A stretch of DNA of 64,000 nucleotides from Halomarina oriensis (GCF_009791395.1 NZ_WSZK01000010.1:23419-87418); one strand, 5' to 3'. Positions 37,426 to 44,775 are shown, numbered from the stretch's first letter. Translations and numbers: made by a program. The notes: a model not told the origin generated them from the letters alone.

Positions 37426-38233
37426 CGGTGGGCTTAAACGTTCCGGTGGTCGGGATGGGCTCGCCGTCGTAGGTGGTGAGATGGGTGTATAGCGCGTCGT
37501 GAACGTCGAGTTCGCTCGCGAGCAGGAGGATGTGGCGGTTGGGCTGGGTGTCGTGGGGGTCACCGCCCGTCGCGTGCCAGTTCTCGAGCGTCCACTCGTG
37601 GGCGCGGCGCTGGCCTCGTTCGTTTTCGTAGATGGCGGCGATGACGGGCGTCCCGTGAACGACTGCGGTGTAGGCCAACAGCACGTCGTCGTGGTCGACG
37701 TCGGTCTTGGTCCAGCCGTCGACGTGGTCGGGGGGGTCCTCGGCGAAGTCGTCGATGAATGCGTCGTACTCCACGTCCTCCGCTGCGGCCTCCCAGAGGC
37801 CCACCACGCGCTCGGCGTAGTCGGTCTCGATCTCCTGCAGGACGTCGTCGTCGATGGCGGTGCTGGCCCAGGCGAGGATGACGTCGGCCTTCTCGACGCG
37901 CTCGGCAGTTTCCCCGGAGAACACACCGGTTCGGAGCGCGCCGATACGAATCGACCGGACGGCCTCGTCGGTCACGTCGGGATGCTCACAGCGGCGCAGG
38001 GAGACCTGGACGTCGGTGTGGTGGCTGAACCCCGTTCGATTCCCGCCCGCGAGGATGAGCTCGCGAGCGAGTCCGATGCGGCGCTCCGGTTCGGTTCGTG
38101 GGGCATCGCGGGGGTATTCAACTTCCTCGGGTGTGCGGTCGAAGCGCTCAGCGAGGAACGCCGAAAAGCCGACATCGAGTGCGGACTCCTCGACGAACGT
38201 CGTTTCGAAGGACTCTCCGTAGGTGTCAGACAT
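37415..38233 (-). CDS. Hypothetical protein, first gene of the five-gene set
   Basis: The 272-residue acidic protein has a helical N-terminal half (AERRIGLARELILAG-like pattern after a proline-rich turn) and a beta-rich C-terminal half with HEWTLENWHATGG. No known domain or catalytic motif is seen. It faces the lipoprotein gene across palindrome D, so the control region between 38233 and 38414 probably serves both. Confidence 0.6.
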   Translation of the reverse strand: MSDTYGESFETTFVEESALDVGFSAFLAERFDRTPEEVEYPRDAPRTEPERRIGLARELILAGGNRTGFSHHTDVQVSLRRCEHPDVTDEAVRSIRIGALRTGVFSGETAERVEKADVILAWASTAIDDDVLQEIETDYAERVVGLWEAAAEDVEYDAFIDDFAEDPPDHVDGWTKTDVDHDDVLLAYTAVVHGTPVIAAIYENERGQRRAHEWTLENWHATGGDPHDTQPNRHILLLASELDVHDALYTHLTTYDGEPIPTTGTFKPTDAA

Positions 38234-38317
38234 CGCACTCCCGGTGGGAAGCTACAAACAGACCCCTACGACACTCCCTCTGGTCCGGGTGGCGACTTTG
38301 TTTCAGTCTGATTCGGC

Positions 38318-38353
38318 GTGACTCAGCTGTTAGACACGTGCCGCGAGTCTAAC
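38318..38353 (-). repeat. Boundary palindrome D (inverted copy of B)
   Basis: The core 38329-38353 runs from GTTAGACACGTG to GAGTCTAAC. Bases 38318-38345 are the reverse complement of 35269-35296 with one mismatch. The site sits in the control region between two divergent genes. Confidence 0.75.
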
Positions 38354-38413
38354 AGCGGTCCGATAATGTCTGAGTCACAGAAAGTACTTACCACAAGTGA
38401 GAATATTTTCATC

Positions 38414-38929
38414 ATGGTCCACCCCAACCGAAAATCGCTCTGTTGCCTCCTGCTCGTGTGCCTCTCGGTGTCGCTCGCAGGTTGTGGAGCGTTCAACGCA
38501 TCGCCTTCTGGAACGCCTATTACCGAAACCACCCCGACACCGGACCCAACAGCATCACCGACGCAGACGACAGGGGGCGTCCACGGTACCACGTACCCGG
38601 TTGACATTGAAGTAACTGTCAGCGTGGTCAGCAACGTATCGGCGCTTGATGTCGAGGCCCCAACACTCGCAGATGCAAATCTCACAGAGGAGCAACGAAC
38701 GGCGGTGATAACTGCAATCGAAGCAGACGAACCCGTTACGTGGAGCGGCCAGAGTGATGAAACGGCTCCAGCAGACATTCGGACACTCGTTGCCGCCTCC
38801 GACCGCCTCCCACCGACCAACGCCGACCGCGACCCAGCAGAGGCGTGGCAGGTCGCCCGTGAGACGACCGGGTACGTCACCTATCAGAACACGACGTACA
38901 AACTCCAAATGGTGAAAATCGCACCGTAA
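38414..38929 (+). CDS. Small Sec-type lipoprotein
   Basis: The 171-residue protein has a short basic start, a hydrophobic Cys/Leu-rich core and a lipobox SLAGC (Cys24). A Thr/Pro-rich linker and an acidic domain of about 110 residues follow. The ATG at 38414 was chosen since it begins a normal signal peptide. It is bracketed by palindromes D and E. Function is unknown. Confidence 0.7.
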   Translation: MVHPNRKSLCCLLLVCLSVSLAGCGAFNASPSGTPITETTPTPDPTASPTQTTGGVHGTTYPVDIEVTVSVVSNVSALDVEAPTLADANLTEEQRTAVITAIEADEPVTWSGQSDETAPADIRTLVAASDRLPPTNADRDPAEAWQVARETTGYVTYQNTTYKLQMVKIAP

Positions 38930-38943
38930 CAAAACTCGCTCGT

Positions 38944-38979
38944 GATAGACCCACGCTCTGTGTCTAACAATTCCGGCAA
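38944..38979 (-). repeat. Boundary palindrome E (inverted copy of A)
   Basis: The core 38944-38968 begins GATAGACCC and ends GTGTCTAAC. Read on the minus strand with its flank it matches element A at 31 of 36 positions. It begins 15 bases after the stop of the lipoprotein gene. Confidence 0.75.
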
Positions 38980-39045
38980 ACCATGCACGCCCCCAGTGAC
39001 AAGTATCAACCACCATCTCGATCTGCATCGCTCACCGCGCCAGCC

Positions 39046-39089
39046 GGTGGTGTTTTTCGCCCCCTGAGGGGTGCGGGGTGTTCTGAACA
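39046..39089 (+). promoter_or_regulatory. Leader hairpin element in front of TFB (copy 1)
   Basis: The sequence reads GGTGGTGTTTTTCG, then CCCC-TGA-GGGG which can also pair with a second GGGG, then a small hairpin TGTTC-T-GAACA (39079-39089). It matches four other gene-proximal copies in layout. An ATG directly after it (39090) opens an 18-codon frame that overlaps the TFB start. Confidence 0.6.
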
Positions 39090-39108
39090 ATGCCTCGCGA
39101 CACCAGCA

Positions 39109-40050
39109 ATGTCGACTCGAGACATCTACCAGACGGGCTTCGATGAGCATCGAGAAGCGACCAACCAGTACACGAAGAGTTGTCCGGAGTGCGATGGCGT
39201 GGTGCGGACGACCAGCCAAGAGACCGTGTGCGAGGACTGTGGGCTCATCCTCGACGAGCAGCACATCGACCGGGGGCCGGAGTGGCGGCCGTTCGACTCC
39301 GCGGAGCGCGAACGGACGGGTGCCCCACTCACCGAACGGCGTCACGACCGGGGACTGTCGACGGAGATCGGGTGGAAACGCGACGGGCGCGGGAAGACGC
39401 TCTCTGGACGGAAACGGCGGCAGCTCTCACGGCTGCGACGTCAGCAGTCTCGGGCGACGTGGCAGTCGACGGCTGACCGGAATCTCGCACACGGTCTGGG
39501 TGAAGTGCGGCGAATCGCGGGCGAGATGGACCTTGCGGATTCCATTATTGAACAGGCGTGTGCGCTGTTCCGACGGGCTCAGAGCGAGTCCCTCCTGTTA
39601 GGTCGGTCAGTCGAAGCGATGGCGGGGGCGGCTGTCTACGCGATCTGCCGGACGAACGGTCTTCCTCGCACCTGTGGTGACGTTGCGGCACTCACTCGGG
39701 TTGCTGACGGACGGGTCGAACACGCCTACTCAGTGCTGAATCGTGAGCTCTCCTTGCCTTCGGTGCCCGTCCCACCGGGCGCGTACGTGCCCGGACTCGC
39801 CTCGACGGTCGGGCTCTCAGATGGGACACGGCGACAGGGGGCGCATGTCACCGAGCAGGCCCAAGAGCGCGGCCTGACCAACGGGAAGCATCCCGCGGGG
39901 GTGGCCGCCGCGGCGCTGTATCTGGTCGCCGAGGCACGCGTCGAGAGCGTCACGCAGGCGGAGTTGGCGGAGGCAGCGGACATCTCGACGGTCACTCTCA
40001 GAGCGCGCTGGGCGGAGTTGCGCGAGCATATCGAGGTCGAGATCGTCTGA
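39109..40050 (+). CDS. tfb: Transcription initiation factor IIB (TFB)
   Basis: The 313-residue protein recruits RNA polymerase to TATA-bound promoters. The N-terminal zinc ribbon has Cys25, Cys28, Cys41 and Cys44, followed by the B-finger region (RGPEWRPFDS...TGAPLTERRHDRGLSTEIGW) and two cyclin-like repeats (about 115-205 and 215-310). The ATG at 39109 gives the normal TFB start. Haloarchaea encode several TFBs; an accessory one on an island like this may serve its own promoters. Confidence 0.95.
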   Translation: MSTRDIYQTGFDEHREATNQYTKSCPECDGVVRTTSQETVCEDCGLILDEQHIDRGPEWRPFDSAERERTGAPLTERRHDRGLSTEIGWKRDGRGKTLSGRKRRQLSRLRRQQSRATWQSTADRNLAHGLGEVRRIAGEMDLADSIIEQACALFRRAQSESLLLGRSVEAMAGAAVYAICRTNGLPRTCGDVAALTRVADGRVEHAYSVLNRELSLPSVPVPPGAYVPGLASTVGLSDGTRRQGAHVTEQAQERGLTNGKHPAGVAAAALYLVAEARVESVTQAELAEAADISTVTLRARWAELREHIEVEIV

Positions 40051-40086
40051 GCGCGACCTTGCAGTCTCTTCTTTCCGGGGTCGTCT

Positions 40087-40111
40087 GTTAGACGGCTGCC
40101 ATAGGTTGATA
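40087..40111 (+). repeat. Degenerate boundary element F
   Basis: Starts CTGTTAGAC like element D and keeps part of the centre (TGCC), but the right arm is degenerate. It lies after the TFB stop and 34 bases before the next gene. Confidence 0.4.
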
Positions 40112-40144
40112 CCCACAGAGGCGCAATCGTACGTTATCCGGCGT

Positions 40145-40369
40145 ATGCCTCGAAACGACCGCACGCAGTTGAGTGCCGCCGCGACCGATGCCCTCGAGAC
40201 TCTCGACGAGCCGATCGATCGAGCTGAGGGACTCTCTCGTGAGGAGGCCGCGACGGTGCTCACCGACGATGGGTTTGACGCAGTCGACGCTGACGTCTTC
40301 CTCGATGAACTCCTCTCGAAGGGGTATCTCTACGCCGTCAATGACGAACTGCACGTAACGCCAACCTGA
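40145..40369 (+). CDS. Small hypothetical protein, winged-helix-like
   Basis: The 74-residue acidic protein starts MPRNDRTQL. Its pattern (SREEAATVLTDDGFDAVDADVFLDELLSKGYLYAVND) suggests helices followed by a two-stranded wing, as in small archaeal DNA-binding proteins. The function is unproven. It stands between TFB and the 164-residue hypothetical gene. Confidence 0.55.
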   Translation: MPRNDRTQLSAAATDALETLDEPIDRAEGLSREEAATVLTDDGFDAVDADVFLDELLSKGYLYAVNDELHVTPT

Positions 40370-40530
40370 GCCAGGGCGAGAAGCGGGGGACCATCGGGGC
40401 CTCTGACACCCGATACGTTCCATTCGTTGGGCTGTCATTTTAAGAATTCTCCAATCGCCCTGCCCGCCACACTCGTGGATTCGTTACCCCACAGTCCCAA
40501 ACGAGTTCTCCAGTGGGGTAACGGAGTCGC

Positions 40531-40584
40531 GTGGTGTCTGTCGTCGCCAGCAGGGGTGCTGGCTTCGGAGTAGTTGGAGCCAGC
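40531..40584 (+). promoter_or_regulatory. Leader hairpin element (copy 2) with mutually exclusive stems
   Basis: It begins GTGGTGTCTGTCG (40531-40543). Stem I pairs GCCAGCA (40546-40552) with TGCTGGC (40557-40563) around a GGGG loop. Stem II pairs GCTGGCT (40558-40564) with AGCCAGC (40578-40584). Both stems use the same middle strand, so only one can form. The start codon is 12 bases after stem II. Confidence 0.65.
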
Positions 40585-40595
40585 GGAGTCTTGGA

Positions 40596-41090
40596 ATGCA
40601 CCAACTCATCTACGCGCTCGTGAGCGCACCGACCCCAGAGCAGGCACTGAGCGAGGCGAAGAGCGTCTTCGACGGACTGACCGGCGGTGATCTGTCGCAG
40701 GCGGCGGTGTTCGACTACTACGTGACGTTCGACGACTCGTCGTCGCGGGTGGCCGGACCAGCACGGTGGGGCGACCGGCCGACGGTGGCTCGGGTCGACT
40801 CGCCTGCTGGACAGCGGCTCCTCGACAGCGGGTGGGAGGCAACGGAACGAGAGTTCATCCGGACGCTCGGGCGTGTCCGCGAGGCGCTGGCCGCGTGTTC
40901 TGATGAGGAACTGATGGGCGACGAGATGGCCCGTCACGCCTGCCGAGCGCTCGGCGCGTATCGCGGGCCCTCAGTCTACCTCTACGACGAGCACGGCCAG
41001 GGGATCCGTCATCGCGAGGCGCTCGACCGGGTTCTCGACGCGGATGACGAAAACCCGCTTTGGGTCGTCCCCGCCGACGTCCACTTCTGA
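40596..41090 (+). CDS. Halobacterial plasmid-type hypothetical protein
   Basis: The 164-residue protein is acidic with an N-terminal helix (PTPEQALSEAKSVFDGL), a beta-rich middle and a conserved-looking C-terminal end PLWVVPADVHF. I recall similar genes on haloarchaeal plasmids next to SWIM-domain genes, but no function is known to me. It is preceded by a leader hairpin element and begins the group of small genes to 42604. Confidence 0.65.
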   Translation: MHQLIYALVSAPTPEQALSEAKSVFDGLTGGDLSQAAVFDYYVTFDDSSSRVAGPARWGDRPTVARVDSPAGQRLLDSGWEATEREFIRTLGRVREALAACSDEELMGDEMARHACRALGAYRGPSVYLYDEHGQGIRHREALDRVLDADDENPLWVVPADVHF

Positions 41091-41133
41091 GCAGGTGGCG
41101 ACCAGGTGGTCGAGACACGGGTGTGATTGCGCG

Positions 41134-41182
41134 GTGGTGTCTGTCGCACCCTGGAGGGGCGAGGGTGCTGGAAGGCACCCTC
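41134..41182 (+). promoter_or_regulatory. Leader hairpin element (copy 3) with mutually exclusive stems
   Basis: It begins GTGGTGTCTGTCG (41134-41146). Stem I pairs GCACCCT (41146-41152) with AGGGTGC (41162-41168) around a loop containing AGGGGC. Stem II pairs GAGGGTGC (41161-41168) with GCACCCTC (41175-41182). The start codon is 6 bases later. Confidence 0.65.
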
Positions 41183-41187
41183 GAATC

Positions 41188-41427
41188 ATGACTAGCGAAC
41201 CAACGCAGCCGGACGCACAGTTGACCGACCGCATCGAACGAACCGACGTGGGCGTCTCGCTCACCGTGAAGCTGAAGCGTGGGACTGGAACGCGCGACCA
41301 GGACACCATTACGGCGAAGGTAAAGGCGACAACGCTCGAGGAGGCACGCGAGGACATGGACGACCTGCGAGCATACGTCCGTGCGCTCGCCGACGAGGTT
41401 CGGGCCATCCAACCCGTCGAGGAGTAA
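41188..41427 (+). CDS. Small halobacterial hypothetical protein
   Basis: The 79-residue protein has two beta strands (VGVSLTVKLKRG and DTITAKVKA) and a long C-terminal helix (LEEAREDMDDLRAYVRALADEV). The ATG directly follows a leader hairpin, and upstream codons of the longer frame run through that hairpin, so the short start is preferred. Function unknown. Confidence 0.65.
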   Translation: MTSEPTQPDAQLTDRIERTDVGVSLTVKLKRGTGTRDQDTITAKVKATTLEEAREDMDDLRAYVRALADEVRAIQPVEE

Positions 41428-41445
41428 TCGGTCTTCGCGACTCCA

Positions 41446-41490
41446 GTGGCGTGTATCTCCCCCTGAGGGGTGCGGGGGTGCTCGTGAGCA
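41446..41490 (+). promoter_or_regulatory. Leader hairpin element (copy 4)
   Basis: GTGGCGTGTATCTC is followed by CCCCC-TGAGGGGTGC-GGGGG (41459-41478) and the small hairpin TGCTC-GT-GAGCA (41479-41490). The layout is close to copy 1 at TFB. The start codon is 12 bases downstream. Confidence 0.6.
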
Positions 41491-41502
41491 TTCTCGCGTG
41501 TG

Positions 41503-41685
41503 ATGTACGACACAGAGAACTACGGAGAGTCGAATCGCGAGGCAACGATCACCGGCCCAATCCCGGAGTACGACCGCTACGGGCGGTCGACCGGGGTGTG
41601 CTACTACCGGTGTTCGGGGTGTGGGGTCGAGGCCCTGCGTCGAGTGGACGTCCGGACGCACTGTCGGTGTGGTGAGGGGCGATGA
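41503..41685 (+). CDS. Small zinc-ribbon protein
   Basis: The 60-residue protein ends with a CSGCG and HCRCGEG pair that should bind zinc. It overlaps the SWIM-domain gene by four bases, indicating a shared operon. An in-frame GTG one codon upstream is possible. Small proteins of this type often sit near SWIM-domain genes on halophile plasmids. Confidence 0.65.
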   Translation: MYDTENYGESNREATITGPIPEYDRYGRSTGVCYYRCSGCGVEALRRVDVRTHCRCGEGR

Positions 41686-42062
41686 GCGTCGACAACTCGG
41701 AGTCGCCGCTGGCGATGACCGCCCCGCGAGACGTCCGAGCGCTGAGCGAGTTACTGGCGGTCTACGAGTTCGCGCCAGGGCTGTACTGGGTGTACAGCGA
41801 GGAAGGACGAGAGTACACCGTCGACGCCGAGACAAGGGCATGCACGTGCCCAGACGCGCAGTACAACGACCCCACGGGTGGGTGTAAACATGCGCGTCGC
41901 GTGGCGCTGTGGCGTGGTGACGACCAGATCCCTGCGTGGGTGAATCTAGAGGCGGTCGACCCGCTGCTCGTCGACCATCTGGGGCTCGAGGACCCGAGTG
42001 GAAACAGCGGACACAATGGTGTCCTCCGGCACGACAACAGCGAGGTGACCGCCGGTGACTGA
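41682..42062 (+). CDS. SWIM zinc-finger protein
   Basis: The 126-residue protein carries the SWIM motif CxC-x11-CxH with Cys54, Cys56, Cys68 and His70, within a YTVDAETRACTCPD context. SWIM domains bind DNA or proteins in recombination and regulation. It is coupled to the zinc-ribbon gene upstream and overlaps the next small gene by 8 bases. Confidence 0.88.
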   Translation: MSVDNSESPLAMTAPRDVRALSELLAVYEFAPGLYWVYSEEGREYTVDAETRACTCPDAQYNDPTGGCKHARRVALWRGDDQIPAWVNLEAVDPLLVDHLGLEDPSGNSGHNGVLRHDNSEVTAGD

Positions 42063-42264
42063 GCCCCTCGTGACTGAGTCGAGCGGGCTGACCCCCGAAC
42101 AGCGACTCGGCCCCGCTGACCCGGCGCTCATCACCGCCGGTATCGTGACGATCCACGATTTGGAGACGCTCCGGGCGTGCGTGGCCTACGAAAACCAGCA
42201 TCGACAGCGTGTCCCCGTGTTGCGGCGACTCGCTCAGCGAGCATCCGAACTCCGCGCGGAGTGA
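42055..42264 (+). CDS. Small hypothetical protein
   Basis: The 69-residue protein starts at a GTG overlapping the SWIM gene. It is mostly helical (ETLRACVAYENQHRQRVPVL, then RRLAQRASELR). The arrangement indicates a three-gene operon of zinc ribbon, SWIM and this protein. No family is recognised. Confidence 0.55.
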   Translation: MTEPLVTESSGLTPEQRLGPADPALITAGIVTIHDLETLRACVAYENQHRQRVPVLRRLAQRASELRAE

Positions 42265-42270
42265 CCGCCC

Positions 42271-42303
42271 GTGGTGTCTGTCGACGCCTCAGGGGTGAGG
42301 CGT
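42271..42303 (+). promoter_or_regulatory. Leader hairpin element (copy 5)
   Basis: GTGGTGTCTGTCG (42271-42283) is followed by an 8-bp perfect stem, ACGCCTCA with TGAGGCGT, around a GGGG loop. The start codon is 4 bases after the stem. No second stem is seen in this copy. Confidence 0.65.
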
Positions 42304-42307
42304 TCCA

Positions 42308-42604
42308 ATGAGTAATACGAAACCAGACATCGAGTTTCAGACGGCCTTTGGCGAGGCCGGAGCGTTGGAGATCACCGAGACGAGCGTCGAGACTTCCCTC
42401 GAGGACTTCGGGGCGACTGTCGACCATCGCGAGCGTGAGCGACGACTCGCTCAACCAGTGGCCAGTGAGTTCGGTGTCGACGACCGACCGTCGGTGAACC
42501 AACGACCGGAGAGCGACCAGTCCAAATTGGTCGCTCGGGAAGACAGAGTCCAGCGAACGCTACACGGGAGCGCAGCGCGTGAACCCTGCCGCTACGAGGA
42601 GTGA
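42308..42604 (+). CDS. Hypothetical protein behind a leader hairpin
   Basis: The 98-residue protein is acidic at the N-terminus and Arg/Gln-rich toward the C-terminus, and lacks recognisable domains. Its start follows hairpin copy 5 closely. It lies just before the HEPN/MNT pair, which is on the other strand. Confidence 0.5.
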   Translation: MSNTKPDIEFQTAFGEAGALEITETSVETSLEDFGATVDHRERERRLAQPVASEFGVDDRPSVNQRPESDQSKLVAREDRVQRTLHGSAAREPCRYEE

Positions 42605-42634
42605 TCGAGACCCGAGGCCAACACGCTGGCTGAG

Positions 42635-43033
42635 TCAGTCGGTGGTCGAGCAGAGTTCCTCGACGTCGGAGAGGAATCGACGGGTACGCGCGAGCAGCGC
42701 GTCGACGTTCTCGTCGATCGTTCCGTAGCCGTAGTCCGCCCGCTGGCGCAGTTCCCCGAGGTCGTTCAGAAACCGACCGTCTTCCCGGGCGGCCTCGCCG
42801 CTAGCGACCAGTTCGGATCCGAACAGCGAGAGGACGCCGCCGTGCGTCGTCGGGTCGAGCCCACGGTCGTACAGTGCGGCTTGGGCGGCGTGGAAGCAGG
42901 TGTAGTACAACCGGTTGATAACGACCGCGTCGGAAAGGCCGGCGTCGCGTGCGCCGCTGGCATCTGAGAACGCTTCGCGAGCTTGTCGGAGTTGGTCCTC
43001 GACCTCGGCCGACCCGGGGCCGTCCTCAGGCAT
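42635..43033 (-). CDS. HEPN-domain toxin
   Basis: The 132-residue helical protein has the HEPN signature R-x6-H (Arg41 to His48 in RLYYTCFH) and an RADYGYG motif, typical of the HEPN part of MNT-HEPN pairs. HEPN toxins cleave RNA and are controlled by the MNT antitoxin, which can add adenylyl groups. It overlaps the MNT gene by 8 bases. Confidence 0.88.
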   Translation of the reverse strand: MPEDGPGSAEVEDQLRQAREAFSDASGARDAGLSDAVVINRLYYTCFHAAQAALYDRGLDPTTHGGVLSLFGSELVASGEAAREDGRFLNDLGELRQRADYGYGTIDENVDALLARTRRFLSDVEELCSTTD

Positions 43034-43388
43034 ACGACTGCCCTTCGGTGAGGACGCGTCGAACGAACGGGTGGCCCTCCCGCCGATACGCGTCGAAGGT
43101 CGATTCGTCCAAGATGTGAAGCTCGACGACGGGCCCGTACTCCAGCATCACGTCGTACGCCAGGTCCCGGAGTGACTCGGCGACGGTGTCGCCAGCGCCC
43201 CGTGAGAGGACGACGAGGACGTCGACGTCGCTCGATCGACCGGCCGCCTCACCACGCACGGTCGAGCCGAAGACGTACAACTCAGCGATTTCGTTGGTAT
43301 GTCGAGACAGCGCCCGGTCGGCGAACGCGGCCGCAGCGTCGCGATGCGCGCCAGCGGGGAGCGGTTTGGGTGCGGTCTCGGTGCCCAT
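43026..43388 (-). CDS. MNT nucleotidyltransferase antitoxin
   Basis: The 120-residue protein has the nucleotidyltransferase motif GSTVRGEAAGRSSDVDV (GS-x11-DxD) with the two catalytic [10 protein letters not shown]. In MNT-HEPN modules this enzyme modifies and silences the HEPN partner. The ATG at 43388 was chosen because an extra N-terminal stretch in the longer frame is not conserved-looking. Confidence 0.88.
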   Translation of the reverse strand: MGTETAPKPLPAGAHRDAAAAFADRALSRHTNEIAELYVFGSTVRGEAAGRSSDVDVLVVLSRGAGDTVAESLRDLAYDVMLEYGPVVELHILDESTFDAYRREGHPFVRRVLTEGQSYA

Positions 43389-43602
43389 GTCACCCCGTAT
43401 GTGGGCGGCGTGCATTACACTTCTCGTGGGGGGCCTCACTCCTGCCGCGGTCGACCAACGAATTCGGTGCCAGCGACTGCTCGGCTCGGTCGGCACTCAC
43501 AGACGAGCGCGAGGGCCTCGCGAGAGAGCCACCCTCCTGCATCGCTGTCGAGCACCGGGGTCAGGGATGGCCGCGAGGACGTCGGACTGAAAAGACAGCG
43601 AA

Positions 43603-43612
43603 ACAATATTGT
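43603..43612 (+). promoter_or_regulatory. Palindromic TATA-like element before the low-GC module
   Basis: The perfect palindrome ACAATATTGT is centred 25-26 bases upstream of the ATG at 43633. This is the spacing of a TATA box on a leaderless archaeal transcript; the symmetry may also mark an operator. Confidence 0.5.
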
Positions 43613-43632
43613 CTAAGGGTGATTGATAGGAA

Positions 43633-44775
43633 ATGATGTCTGAATCATCTCCCCAACCGGATCGAGAAAACTCAACGAGTGACGGGGAGGAGTTCGCTCT
43701 GGAGGAATTCTTTGTTGCTCCTTGGGGGTTAGCAAATGAGGAAAGACCTCTACACCTTCTTTGGGAAGGTGAAATACAGGAGTTGGAACTACGCCTCGCT
43801 GAACCAGTTGAACTGGTGGACGGCTACAACATCAGTGGGGATATTGCAGATTTTACTGTGGAATCTCCAGAAGATGGGGGAAATCACAAACTGATTCGAA
43901 TTCATCAGTCTGATTTCTTAGTTCCAGGATATTTCAACACGAAGTTCAAAATTCCAGAGATATTCGAAAATGCTATGAGTGGTCAACCTATCCAGGCCAG
44001 ATTCATATTAGGAAACGGTGAGACAAGAGAATTAAACTCGCAAACATTTACGATCCGACCCCAGCTGAAGCTACTTGACAGTCCTCAGGAAATTATATTA
44101 AACGATGATGATGAGTCGGTTATTCTGCCAATTCATATGCAGTACATCGGGTTTGGGATGGCAGAGGTTGAGATGGATATAGAAGGTGAGGGGGACTTAA
44201 TTTCAGAAGGGGAGAGTATCCACCATGATATACTCCGAGCTATGGCCGAATCAGGTATTGCTACCAAAGAGAGCGAAAAGTTGGGACCCATCCCTGAAGA
44301 TTGGAAACAGGACCACGGCGTTGAAATACCTGATAAAGAGTTGAGAGAGCTTGGCGACGAAATACGGGAATTAGCATTTGAGGACAAGCTCCGAGAAGAA
44401 TTTGATGATGCCACATTAGAATGGATTGCAGAAGCCTTGGAAAAAGGCGATGATCATGAGGCAGATATTTATGAACACATTGAAGTCATGCTCCTTGACT
44501 CAATTCTAAATGCCGTTGACCGCCATCCCGCAGAGAATGTGAGAATAACAAACCCTAATGCTCATTTGGAAATCGAGAGTCGGGTTCGTGAGTTTGTACT
44601 CAGTTATGAACTAAAAGACAAGGTTGGAAACGAGTACCAGTCAATTAGGGTGCCAATCGATATCAAAGACGAGCGTTCGGATGGTGGAATACTCGAGGTA
44701 GAAGTTGAAACGAAATGGGATCATCATAAATTGAATCCTGATGAGATATTAGGGCAACTAGAGGACGAGATATGA
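43633..44775 (+). CDS. Unrecognised low-GC protein, first gene of a two-gene module
   Basis: The 380-residue protein is acidic. Residues about 25-190 look like repeated beta-sandwich strands (LLWEGEIQELELRL, then FILGNGETRELNS). A helical, charged middle follows (about 195-295), and a last beta-rich part (SYELKDKVGNEYQSIRVPIDI). Codon use is AT-rich, unlike the neighbours, so it was probably transferred. It overlaps the second gene by four bases (ATGA). No domain or active site is recognised. It lies in a defence island facing Argonaute. Confidence 0.75.
   Translation: MMSESSPQPDRENSTSDGEEFALEEFFVAPWGLANEERPLHLLWEGEIQELELRLAEPVELVDGYNISGDIADFTVESPEDGGNHKLIRIHQSDFLVPGYFNTKFKIPEIFENAMSGQPIQARFILGNGETRELNSQTFTIRPQLKLLDSPQEIILNDDDESVILPIHMQYIGFGMAEVEMDIEGEGDLISEGESIHHDILRAMAESGIATKESEKLGPIPEDWKQDHGVEIPDKELRELGDEIRELAFEDKLREEFDDATLEWIAEALEKGDDHEADIYEHIEVMLLDSILNAVDRHPAENVRITNPNAHLEIESRVREFVLSYELKDKVGNEYQSIRVPIDIKDERSDGGILEVEVETKWDHHKLNPDEILGQLEDEI

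Noticed and set aside
37499..38311. 270-codon plus-strand frame opposite the five-gene set
   Set aside because: It mirrors the minus-strand genes, is Val/Gly-rich and lacks any recognisable domain.
35036..38968. Integron attC cassette array
   Set aside because: The arms match core-site words, but their orientation is the reverse of attC (GTTRRRY outside-left, RYYYAAC outside-right), genes are not all in one direction, and no integrase is in the window.
40855..42201. 448-codon minus-strand frame across the small-gene region
   Set aside because: It is Arg/Pro/His-rich and antisense to several short genes with coherent starts, zinc motifs and leader hairpins; composition is not haloarchaeal.
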